From an uncultured Saprospiraceae bacterium (GTDB taxonomy: Bacteria > Bacteroidota > Bacteroidia > Chitinophagales > Saprospiraceae): a stretch of DNA of 39,809 nt. Within the stretch, counting starts at the first letter, position 1. Each line of letters starts with the position of its first letter. The notes beneath the pieces were generated by a model that worked only from the letters and a program-made list of their open reading frames with translations, did no database searches and was not told the DNA's origin. The stretch spans positions 1-39,809 of the forward strand of contig CALDYJ010000116.1 in assembly GCA_937941095.1 (NCBI GenBank). The letters are read 5' to 3'. A program made the translations under genes and the position numbers. Positions 17,785 through 25,508 of this stretch are shown here, in pieces.

Positions 17785-19005
17785 TTATTTATCCTTACCG
17801 ACTAAGTCATCTATTGAAACAGATCTTGTATGCTCTGATGCTTTGAAGTTTTTATCTGGGTTACCCATTTTAAGCATGGCCTTTATTTGATTAAAGATAA
17901 ATAAAGGAAGGCCCCAAACTGCTTTCCAGACTTGCTTTGGCACCTTAGAAAGATACAATGAGAAGAAAACATTAAATGCAAATATGGCAATAGCGACTGC
18001 TAAGTTGATAAACATTAATGGGTTAACAAAATAGTTAATTACTGTTAAGATGACTGCGAGTAAAACCAAAATAAAAAGAGGTGGAGATGCAGTCATTAAA
18101 CCAAAGAAGAACTGATTAAAACTGAAGTTTTTAATTCCTTTAAAAATAAAGCCTAAAGAATTAGGCAAGTTTTGAAAGTAAGAATAGATCCATCTACTTC
18201 TTTGTGTTTCTACTTGCTCACCACTTACTACTTTTTCATCATATACTATCGCATCCCAGGCGTAACTTATTTTTTCATTTTTAGCCAGAAGTACATTTTG
18301 TAAGATTTTATCTTCTTGTAACATTTTCTTGTTTAAATGTTTGCCTTCACTAATCTCAGGTCCATAGAGATATTCCTTGTACAAATTAGTCTCAATGGCC
18401 ATTCCAGAACCTGAAATAACAGCAGAAGATCCTATCAGATATGGAGCATATCGTTCAATGTAATTTTTGTAAAATTCTCCTAAAGAATCTGTACAGGCAT
18501 AAATTGTATCTAGATTTTTTGCAGTTCTTTGACCTTGAATAGACCTCAATCCGCTATTGCAGTATTTATTAAGTACCTTAAAAAAGTTAGGGTGTGCTAA
18601 ATTATCTGCGTCAAAAATTATAGTGTATTCGTGATTTCTTTTGAATTGTTCCACCGCATGAATAATGGATTTAATTTTTAAATTAAGTGGTGGGTCAGGA
18701 GAAATGACCGTAAGTTTTTCGTCATGTAAATCCCAATCACTCACATCACAATTATCTGCTAACAAATAGATTTCAAAATTTTGATATTCTTGTTTTAGTA
18801 TAGAAGCAATAAGCGGTTTGGTAATCTCGGCATTTTTATAAGCTGTGATAATGCATCCAAAATCAAATTCTTTTTCAATTTTTTTATTCTTATACTTTTC
18901 TCCGCCCATGAAAGAAAACATAATGCTTAAAAAAGGCAAGATCAAGAAGAATATTATTATCCCACTAATGATCAACAGAAAAATATTTAATATGCTAAAT
19001 ATCAT
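17785..19005 (-). CDS. Membrane GT2 glycosyltransferase, processive type
   Basis: 406 residues. An N-terminal membrane span (about 5-33), a GT-A catalytic domain and several C-terminal spans (about 300-395). Catalytic marks are a DAD-type metal motif (IIFDADN), a Glu-Asp pair in LQEDKILQ and a QxxRW motif in QRSRW. Together these fit membrane-bound GT2 enzymes of the cellulose/hyaluronan synthase type, which polymerise and may translocate polysaccharide. The product here is unknown. It is last in the minus-strand polysaccharide operon, 9 bases after the preceding GT2 gene. Confidence 0.88.
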   Translation of the reverse strand: MIFSILNIFLLIISGIIIFFLILPFLSIMFSFMGGEKYKNKKIEKEFDFGCIITAYKNAEITKPLIASILKQEYQNFEIYLLADNCDVSDWDLHDEKLTVISPDPPLNLKIKSIIHAVEQFKRNHEYTIIFDADNLAHPNFFKVLNKYCNSGLRSIQGQRTAKNLDTIYACTDSLGEFYKNYIERYAPYLIGSSAVISGSGMAIETNLYKEYLYGPEISEGKHLNKKMLQEDKILQNVLLAKNEKISYAWDAIVYDEKVVSGEQVETQRSRWIYSYFQNLPNSLGFIFKGIKNFSFNQFFFGLMTASPPLFILVLLAVILTVINYFVNPLMFINLAVAIAIFAFNVFFSLYLSKVPKQVWKAVWGLPLFIFNQIKAMLKMGNPDKNFKASEHTRSVSIDDLVGKDK

Positions 19006-19014
19006 AATGAATGC

Positions 19015-19983
19015 TTAATGCAGTACTGAACTGAGCTTGTTTATCTTTTTAACGTCAGTTTCTCTAGCTGGGTTATTTAAATTCCAAAAAATAGCTCTAT
19101 AAAAAGCTTTTAAATTAGCCCATTTCCTACGGATTATAAAACCGAGTGTATTTTTTGGAATAATAGCAAAGAGCAGAAATATTGAAAACAAAAGGATTTG
19201 CCATCCTTTCTTGTGCCTACGCATAAAGAGAATTCGGTTTCGATTTATGTAGTAAGTCTTTATTGGACTATCCTCACCAACGGTTAAGGATTCTTTGTGA
19301 TAAACTTTTGCATTGGGTTCAATTTGAACATCAAAGCCAGCTTTTTTAATACTTTCTGACCAATCTAATTCTTCATAGTATAGGAAAAAGGTATCGTCCA
19401 TTAATCCAGCTCTCTCAATCACTTTTTTCGTAGTCATCATTGCAGCTCCATGGATGTAAGAAGTACTTCTTTTAAGTGTAAACTTCCCGGTGTTTTTTTC
19501 TTTATACCCAATGGTTTTATTTCTTGCCGTCAAAGTGCTTATAGGTGTTGCTCCTGCAAATTGTACAATCTCTTCTTCTTTGTTTTTAGGAAAATAACAA
19601 ATGAGTGGACTTATTATTCCAAGATTTGGATCCGCTTCAAAAGCCGCAATTAGTTTTTCAATACAGCCATCCGTTAGCTCTGCGTCATTATTTACGTAAA
19701 AGATATAATCTCCATTACAAAATGGAATTGCTAGATTATTACCACCTGCGAAACCTAAGTTCTGCTCACTGACGATTACCTTTACTTCTGGAAACCTTTG
19801 TTTAATGTAAGAAAGAGGATTTTCTTTTGAAGCATTATCGACGAGGATAACTTCTGTATTTTTGTAAGAATTATTCTTTACAGATTGGAGCAATTCACAA
19901 CTAACTTCCTTTTGGTTGTAATTGACTGTGATAATAGAAACAAGGGGAGTAATACCTGCCATTTTGCTAATTACTGGAATCAA
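19015..19983 (-). CDS. GT2 glycosyltransferase, rhamnosyltransferase-like
   Basis: 322 residues. The GT-A fold is plain: VSIITVNYNQ, VDNASKEN, EQNLGFAGGNN and the metal motif VNNDAEL. This pattern is typical of WbbL/RfbF-like enzymes that add rhamnose or similar sugars to lipid-linked glycans on the cytoplasmic face. A hydrophobic segment near 265-285 may anchor it to the membrane. An alternative start at Met8 (position 19962, MAGITPLVS) fits the family better and would leave a leader after the promoter-like box at 19994. It lies between the phosphoglycosyl transferase (81 bases upstream) and the processive GT2 (9 bases downstream). Confidence 0.9.
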   Translation of the reverse strand: MIPVISKMAGITPLVSIITVNYNQKEVSCELLQSVKNNSYKNTEVILVDNASKENPLSYIKQRFPEVKVIVSEQNLGFAGGNNLAIPFCNGDYIFYVNNDAELTDGCIEKLIAAFEADPNLGIISPLICYFPKNKEEEIVQFAGATPISTLTARNKTIGYKEKNTGKFTLKRSTSYIHGAAMMTTKKVIERAGLMDDTFFLYYEELDWSESIKKAGFDVQIEPNAKVYHKESLTVGEDSPIKTYYINRNRILFMRRHKKGWQILLFSIFLLFAIIPKNTLGFIIRRKWANLKAFYRAIFWNLNNPARETDVKKINKLSSVLH

Positions 19984-19993
19984 TGTTGTTGTT

Positions 19994-20010
19994 CAAAGAT
20001 AAGACTTATC
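19994..20010 (-). promoter_or_regulatory. Possible internal promoter box with overlapping palindrome
   Basis: The minus strand reads TATCTTTG (19994-20001), an exact TAnnTTTG box, but no TTG stands at the right distance upstream. It overlaps the perfect palindrome GATAAG-A-CTTATC (19998-20010), which could be an operator. It would drive the two GT2 genes apart from the phosphoglycosyl transferase. Confidence 0.35.
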
Positions 20011-20064
20011 TCATATATAGGATGAAACAAGAATAGAACCAAAAAATCCACGAATAAGATAAAA

Positions 20065-21180
20065 TTAGACCTGTTCGTCTTGAATCATTGCTGGAAGCGT
20101 CTTTAGCAATATTTTTAAATCCATTCTAACAGAGTATCTTTTGGCGTAATCAATGTCCAATTGGATTCTTTCTTCTGCCGACATTTCTTTTTTACCTCTT
20201 TTAGAAATTTGCCAAAGACCAGTTAATCCAGCAGGAGCATTAAATCGAGTGATCCAATTATCTTTGGTCAATTGTTCGGCTTCATAGAGCGGTAAAGGTC
20301 TATTACCTACAATACTCATATCTCCTTTGACAACATTAAATAGCTGAGGCAATTCATCGATGCTTGTCTTTCTAATGAATTTTCCAACCCGAGTGACTCT
20401 AGGATCGTCTTGAAGTTTTACAAAGGTAGGGCCTGTGTTGGCTCCATATTGATTTAGATGAGCTAATTCTACTAATTTAGAATCGGCTTTATCACACATG
20501 GATCTAAATTTTATAAATCCAAATGTATTATATCCTGATCCTGCTCGCTTAGAAGTATAAAAGATGTTTCCTTTTGACTCTAGTTTAACAGCGATGGCAA
20601 CAGCTAATAAAAGTGGGCTTAATACTAATAAAGCACCAAGCGCAAAAAATATGTCAAAAAGCCTCTTTTTAAATGGTGTTTTATATGGTTGAAATGGTTC
20701 TTGAGCAGAACCGATCATTTCGTTTAATTCTGGCTTGAATTTGTTTAAAAATTCAATTCTTTTCTTCAGCTTATTCCATTTCAAATCACCTAAAGCATAG
20801 TGATCATCTATTCTAAATTTGAAAGCTTCTTTGGTGATGATTTTTTCTTCTTTACTAAGAGTGGAGATGGCTATAAATGGGACATTCTTCATGATAGGGT
20901 CGCTTTGCAGCTTCTTAACCAATCTAAATTGTTCTTCCACTAAAAATTGTGCATCACATAAGATGGCCTTAGGATAGTCCTGCGGAAGGCTATTTTCAAT
21001 CCTTTCTTTCAAAGCATTATAAGCGCTAAACGATGTGTGAATTCTATTAAATTTATAGATTCTAGAACCGTTTTTATGCTTATTCAATACTCCATAGGCG
21101 GCGTCATCAAAACCTATGAGAAAAATCTCTTTGGTATTGAGTTGACCAATCTTCAGTAGTGGTGGAGTCAAAATATCCAT
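20065..21180 (-). CDS. Polyprenyl-phosphate sugar-phosphate transferase with degenerate receiver domain
   Basis: 371 residues. Residues about 169-371 are a bacterial sugar transferase (WcaJ/EpsL-like monotopic phosphoglycosyl transferase): KKRLFDIFFA leading into one membrane helix (about 176-198), then KFRSM, TSIDELPQLFNVVKGDMS, GNRPLP and GLTGLWQ. This enzyme starts glycan assembly by moving a sugar-phosphate to undecaprenyl phosphate. Residues about 17-148 have receiver-like order (Asp76 in AILCDAQF, Ser/Thr in AISTLS) but lack the usual MP-G turn and the Lys-Pro near the end, so this is a pseudo-receiver. It starts 7 bases after the stand-alone receiver gene, which suggests that receiver acts on it. 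It is probably the committed step of the polysaccharide made here. Confidence 0.9.
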   Translation of the reverse strand: MDILTPPLLKIGQLNTKEIFLIGFDDAAYGVLNKHKNGSRIYKFNRIHTSFSAYNALKERIENSLPQDYPKAILCDAQFLVEEQFRLVKKLQSDPIMKNVPFIAISTLSKEEKIITKEAFKFRIDDHYALGDLKWNKLKKRIEFLNKFKPELNEMIGSAQEPFQPYKTPFKKRLFDIFFALGALLVLSPLLLAVAIAVKLESKGNIFYTSKRAGSGYNTFGFIKFRSMCDKADSKLVELAHLNQYGANTGPTFVKLQDDPRVTRVGKFIRKTSIDELPQLFNVVKGDMSIVGNRPLPLYEAEQLTKDNWITRFNAPAGLTGLWQISKRGKKEMSAEERIQLDIDYAKRYSVRMDLKILLKTLPAMIQDEQV

Positions 21181-21187
21181 AACTTAT

Positions 21188-21595
21188 TTAGTATTCAGTT
21201 CCATTTTTCGAAACTGGTGTGTAATCATTCATTGCATCGGCTATGGTTGTTCGTAATATTTCTGGCTTAAATGGCTTAGTAATGTATCCATTTATGCCCA
21301 TTTCTTTCGTTTTTGATATAAACTCTTTGCTTTCATTACCCGATAAAACAACAACAGGTATTTCAGAAAAGAATCCGCTACTTCTTAGGTTACTTAAAAA
21401 TGAAATCCCATGCAATCTCGGCATGATCATATCCAGAAGTATTAAATCTGGTATGTTTCCTTCATGTAACCAGGCAAAAGCGTCAATCCCATCTTTTTTT
21501 GTGACGATGTTATATTCTTTAATTAGAATATTCCCCAAAATCATTCTAATGCTTTGGTGATCATCAATTATTAATATTGTACGCTTTTTATTCAT
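21188..21595 (-). CDS. Stand-alone response regulator receiver protein
   Basis: 135 residues, receiver domain only. Key residues are present: Asp11/Asp12 (IIDDHQS), phosphoacceptor Asp55 (LILLDMIMP), Ser85 (VVLSGNE) and Lys107 (YITKPF). There is no DNA-binding or enzymatic output domain, so it should act through protein contact. It is first in an operon with a phosphoglycosyl transferase carrying its own degenerate receiver, 7 bases downstream. Control of surface-polysaccharide initiation by phosphorylation is a reasonable inference. No cognate kinase is adjacent; the pair at 9076-10787 already has its own regulator. Confidence 0.92.
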   Translation of the reverse strand: MNKKRTILIIDDHQSIRMILGNILIKEYNIVTKKDGIDAFAWLHEGNIPDLILLDMIMPRLHGISFLSNLRSSGFFSEIPVVVLSGNESKEFISKTKEMGINGYITKPFKPEILRTTIADAMNDYTPVSKNGTEY

Positions 21596-21999
21596 ATTTC
21601 AGCTCTAAATCACATTATACAACTTGGAAGGCAGAGAAAACATTGAAACAGACTTATTTTGTGACAGTCATATTCAATAAAACCTTCAAACAAGCATTAC
21701 GCTTTTACAGTTTATGAGAGATAGAAGGAGGCCTTGTTTGGGGATAATCGGTAAAAGGATGGATTTTTAATAAAATCGGATTAACCCAAAATTTGAACTT
21801 AGATTCGAGTTTAAACGATTGCTTGCAATATATATATTATTAAGCTCAAATATCAATATTTTCCTAGGAATAGATTTTAAAAGCAAAAATTATATTTAAA
21901 ACACTTATCAAATCTCTCAAATCTTAAATTCTCTAATAAATAAGCCAATAAACCTTACTTTTGGCACTTGACTTGTTTATGTACTTTAGACTTTAAATT
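21596..21999. other. Divergent intergenic region of the polysaccharide locus
   Basis: 404 bases between the receiver operon (minus) and the GT2 gene (plus). I see no ORF or clear hairpin. It must hold promoters in both directions; only the plus-strand one (21961-21989) can be pointed out. A TA-rich stretch (about 21826-21845) could ease DNA opening. Confidence 0.5.
21961..21989 (+). promoter_or_regulatory. Promoter-like TTG-N18-TACTTTAG before the GT2 gene
   Basis: TTG at 21961-21963, an 18-base spacer and TACTTTAG at 21982-21989 (one mismatch to TAnnTTTG). Spacing and mismatch position are the same as in the kinase promoter at 9022-9050. The start codon follows only 10 bases later, implying a very short or no leader. 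Confidence 0.5.
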
Positions 22000-23217
22000 A
22001 TGGGATACGTCACCTTCAAAGTTTTATTTTGGATCTGTGCCTTCGTAGTTTTTTATACCTACGTAGGATATGGTGTGGTTCTTTATGTCCTTTTAAGTCT
22101 TAAAAGGCTGATTTTCAAAGATAAAGGCATAAAAACAACGAATATCGACTCCATTAAGCTGCCTGATGTTTCTTTTGTGGTAGCTGCATATAATGAAGAA
22201 GATTGGATCTTAAATAAGATCGAAAATGGTTTATTGTTTGATTATCCAAAAAACAAAATAACTCATGTCTTTGTCACTGACGGTTCCAGTGATAAAACTC
22301 CAGCGATTATTGAGGAATATCCCTTCCCAGAAGATGTAAAATGGAAATTATTCCATTCACCAGAAAGAAAAGGTAAAATCGCTGCAGTTGAACGCATTAT
22401 GCCTTTTATCGAAACTCCCATAACAATCTATACAGATGCGAATACAGATGTAAACAAAGAAGCTATTAAAAGAATCGTGGCTCATTATGAAGATGAAAAA
22501 GTAGGTGGTGTTGCGGGCGAAAAAAGAGTTTCCATGCTAAATGAAGATTCCGCTAATTCTGCAGGAGAAGGTTTTTATTGGAAATATGAATCTACCTTAA
22601 AAAAGTGGGATTCAGAACTGTATTCTGTGGTAGGTGCTGCTGGAGAATTATTTTCTTTAAGGACTAATTTATACCAAGCAGTTCCTAAAGATACCGTCAT
22701 TGAAGATTTTTATATGACGCTTAAAATTGCCATGAAAGGGTATAAAATAAAATATGAATCTGGGGCATATGCTGTAGAAACCGCATCTGCTACAGTAGGG
22801 GAAGAATTGAAACGAAAAATTAGAATAGCTGCAGGCGGACATCAAGCGATTAGTAGACTTACGCCTTTATTAAATATTTTCAAATACGGAATCCTGAGTT
22901 TTCAATACATCTCGCACAGAGTCTTAAGGTGGACACTAACACCTATCTGTATGATTTTACTTTTAATTAGTAATGTCTTTTTAGCGCTCGGAGGATCTAT
23001 GTTTTTTAAAATTATTTTGGCTGCCCAAGTCCTTTTTTATGTGCTAGCTCTTATCGGTTATTTATTAGAAAAGAGAAAACTAAAATTTAAAGCATTCTTT
23101 ATCCCTTACTATTTCTGTGTCATGAATTATGCTGTGATTAGAGGATTTTTTAGATTCATCAAAGGTTCACAATCAGTGGTCTGGGAGAAAGCAAAGAGAA
23201 TGGAAGTAAATTCCTAA
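22000..23217 (+). CDS. Membrane GT2 glycosyltransferase
   Basis: 405 residues. An N-terminal span (about 5-33) is followed by a GT2 catalytic domain with VVAAYNEED, VTDGSSDKT, the DAN-TD metal region (IYTDANTDVN) and the Glu-Asp of VIEDFYMTLK. An arginine-rich motif (KRKIRIAAGGHQ) stands where many membrane GT2 enzymes have QxxRW. Three C-terminal spans (about 305-380) follow. It resembles IcaA/hyaluronan-synthase-type enzymes and probably extends or exports a polysaccharide. It diverges from the receiver/transferase operon and probably belongs to the same surface-glycan system. No clear terminator follows. Confidence 0.88.
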   Translation: MGYVTFKVLFWICAFVVFYTYVGYGVVLYVLLSLKRLIFKDKGIKTTNIDSIKLPDVSFVVAAYNEEDWILNKIENGLLFDYPKNKITHVFVTDGSSDKTPAIIEEYPFPEDVKWKLFHSPERKGKIAAVERIMPFIETPITIYTDANTDVNKEAIKRIVAHYEDEKVGGVAGEKRVSMLNEDSANSAGEGFYWKYESTLKKWDSELYSVVGAAGELFSLRTNLYQAVPKDTVIEDFYMTLKIAMKGYKIKYESGAYAVETASATVGEELKRKIRIAAGGHQAISRLTPLLNIFKYGILSFQYISHRVLRWTLTPICMILLLISNVFLALGGSMFFKIILAAQVLFYVLALIGYLLEKRKLKFKAFFIPYYFCVMNYAVIRGFFRFIKGSQSVVWEKAKRMEVNS

Positions 23218-23326
23218 AACTGAAATAATCGATGGTTTTTCAAGTATCGCTTTCTTGAATTGTGAAGGCAGCAAGTGTTTTTCTTCCAAGTTTGCCAGCT
23301 GATTTTTTAAAGAGGAAGTCCATCCA

Positions 23327-23944
23327 TTAAGATAAAATTTTTAAATCTCGCAGCCTTTCGGCCAATTGATCTGCTGATTGAAAATGAATTCCTACCATTC
23401 CACAATGTTCGGCAGCATCAATATTTCTTAGCGAATCATCTATAAAAATGGATTCTTCAGCTTTGATTTTGTAGCGTCTAAATAAAAGATCGTAAATGGA
23501 TTTGGATGGTTTTTTCATGCCTTCTTCTCCTGAAACTAGAATGCCTTCAAATTGATTTAAAAATGAAAACCTTTCAAGAGCATAAGGAAAAGTTTCCGCT
23601 GACCAATTTGTCAAAGCAAGTAATCTAAATTTATTCTCCTTTTTTATTTGATTTAAAATTTTTACTGTACCCGTTTTTTCGCCATCAAGCATTTCTACCC
23701 ATCTACCATAATAAGCTTCTATGTAAGATTTGTAAGGAGGGTATTTATGGACCAAAAGAGCTGTAGCTTCCTTTATTGTTCGACCTGCATCTTGCTCTTC
23801 ATTCCAATCCATGGTGCAAATGTTTTCTAGAAACCATTCCATCTTTCGTTCAGAATCAAACATTTTTCGATACATATTTCTCGGATCCCAATTTATGAGT
23901 ACTCCGCCTAAATCAAAAACTACAGTTTTAATGTTATCATTCAT
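23327..23944 (-). CDS. HAD-IA hydrolase, YihX-like phosphatase
   Basis: About 205 residues from the ATG at 23944, chosen because it gives an ATGA overlap with the stop of the MATE gene; an upstream ATG at 23962 would add six residues inside that gene. Motif I is VVFDLGGVLINWD, where the usual second Asp (DxD) is Gly, as in the YihX/epoxide-hydrolase-like branch (FDLGNV). Motif II is LALTNWS, motif III MKKPSKSIY and motif IV FIDDSLRNI. It probably removes phosphate from a small sugar phosphate or nucleotide in the cytoplasm; the substrate is unknown. Translational coupling to the exporter gene may reflect only operon packing. Confidence 0.88.
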   Translation of the reverse strand: MNDNIKTVVFDLGGVLINWDPRNMYRKMFDSERKMEWFLENICTMDWNEEQDAGRTIKEATALLVHKYPPYKSYIEAYYGRWVEMLDGEKTGTVKILNQIKKENKFRLLALTNWSAETFPYALERFSFLNQFEGILVSGEEGMKKPSKSIYDLLFRRYKIKAEESIFIDDSLRNIDAAEHCGMVGIHFQSADQLAERLRDLKILS

Positions 23945-25284
23945 ACTTTGACTTTTTTCCAATTTCCTTTCTTAAACAAATAAAGGGCTATTAAAGCTAA
24001 TATAAGTTCTGCAAAAACTATTGACCAGTAGACGCCAGAAGTTTGAAAGTCTAAATGAAAAACTAGAAAATATGCTAATGGAATTTCAATGACCCAAAAA
24101 CAAATAAAATTCATGATGGTCGGCGTACGCGTATCACCCGCTCCATTAAAAGCTGAACTGATGACCATACCGAAGGCATATGCCACATATCCCAGACTGA
24201 AGATCTTCAAAGCCTTAGTTCCTTCTCCTACAATGAGTGGATCTTTGTCAAAGAAAGAGATCAGTTCAGTTGCAAAGAAATAAAAGAGTAAAGAAACTAT
24301 AAGAAGAAAGCCGACATTCAAAGCACATGTCATCCAAACTGATTTTTCTGCTCGGTCTGGCTTGTTTGCTCCTAAATTTTGTCCGACCAAGGTTGAGGCT
24401 GCATTAGAAAGTCCCCAGGCTGGTAGAATGGTGAAGATGATGATCCTCACAGCATACGTATAGCCAGCAATAGCTTCCGTCCCAAATTCAGCAATAAACT
24501 TTATCATGATGATCCAACTTGCAGATCCGATCAGGTATTGCATCGTCCCTCCAGAAGAGATTTTTACCAAACTCCTCATAATTTTAGGACGCCATTTAAA
24601 TTGATTCAAATTAATTTTAATGCTGCTGTAGCCACCGAATAAAATGATTAACTGAAAGACCACGCCGAATCCTCTTCCTATTGAAGTTGCAATAGCAGCA
24701 CCTTCAACACCCATTTCTGGAAAAGGCCCATAACCAAATATAAAAAGTGGATCAAGTATGAGGTTAATTATATTGGCAAAACCTAGAGCAAACATTGCAA
24801 TCATTGCATTTCCAGCTCCTCTAAAGACACCATTAAGCACAAATAAAAACATAATGACAATATTAGTCGCCATCATAATTCTGGTGTAAGGAGTACCAAC
24901 TTTAACCATTTCTTCTTCGCCTCCCATCAAGGTCAGTATGTCTGATGCAAAATATGATCCTAATACGCCTACTGCTATAGAGACAATTAAGGTTGCGATG
25001 ATGGCTTGTGTTGCCGCTAATCCTGCTTTTTCTGGATTTTTTTCACCAATTCTTCTTGCTACCAAGGCAGTAGCCCCACTTGATATGCCTATGGCTAAAG
25101 CGTAGATTAAACTAATAACAGATTCAGTCACACCTACAGCTGCAACAGCATCTTTACTAACCTTACTCAGCCAATAGATATCAACCAATGAAAAGACAGC
25201 TTCCATCATCATTTCTCCCATCATAGGGACAGCTAAAATGATCAGCGCTTTCCATATGTTTCCGCTTGTATAATCTCTAGGCAA
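23941..25284 (-). CDS. MATE-family multidrug/cation antiporter
   Basis: 447 residues with about twelve hydrophobic spans, the length and layout of the MATE (NorM/DinF) family. It begins with a short polar stretch, then WKALIILAVPMMGEMMMEAVFS. GVTESVISLIYALAIGISSGATALVARRIG and similar segments match family helices, with internal similarity between halves (for example VGQNLGANKPDRAEK against ARRIGEKNPEKAG). MATE proteins export organic cations in exchange for sodium ions or protons across the inner membrane; the substrate here cannot be told. First gene of a two-gene operon with the HAD phosphatase. Confidence 0.92.
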   Translation of the reverse strand: MPRDYTSGNIWKALIILAVPMMGEMMMEAVFSLVDIYWLSKVSKDAVAAVGVTESVISLIYALAIGISSGATALVARRIGEKNPEKAGLAATQAIIATLIVSIAVGVLGSYFASDILTLMGGEEEMVKVGTPYTRIMMATNIVIMFLFVLNGVFRGAGNAMIAMFALGFANIINLILDPLFIFGYGPFPEMGVEGAAIATSIGRGFGVVFQLIILFGGYSSIKINLNQFKWRPKIMRSLVKISSGGTMQYLIGSASWIIMIKFIAEFGTEAIAGYTYAVRIIIFTILPAWGLSNAASTLVGQNLGANKPDRAEKSVWMTCALNVGFLLIVSLLFYFFATELISFFDKDPLIVGEGTKALKIFSLGYVAYAFGMVISSAFNGAGDTRTPTIMNFICFWVIEIPLAYFLVFHLDFQTSGVYWSIVFAELILALIALYLFKKGNWKKVKV

Positions 25285-25343
25285 TGAATTAAATTTAAGT
25301 ACTAAGGAACAAACATAATTACTTTGATCAAAATTGTTGCTTC

Positions 25344-25351
25344 CAAAGTTA
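25344..25351 (-). promoter_or_regulatory. -7 box TAACTTTG of the MATE-HAD operon
   Basis: The minus strand reads TAACTTTG, an exact TAnnTTTG match, 59 bases before the MATE start codon. The -33 position has TTCG in place of TTTG, so the upstream element is weak. Confidence 0.5.
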
Positions 25352-25508
25352 AATTGTCATTAAACTTTTACGAATGATATTGAATTCAGTTTCTTCTATC
25401 TAAATTAGCTGAAATGAAATTGAATTCTGTTGATTTCGTTTATTGGAGTGGATTAAAATTAAGTAGGGCAAGCAAGCCTAAACTTATCACTTTGTACTTA
25501 ATACAAAA

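Noticed and set aside
23945..23962. Longer N terminus of the HAD phosphatase
   Set aside because: The six extra residues fall inside the MATE gene; the ATG at 23944 gives the standard ATGA overlap and family N terminus.
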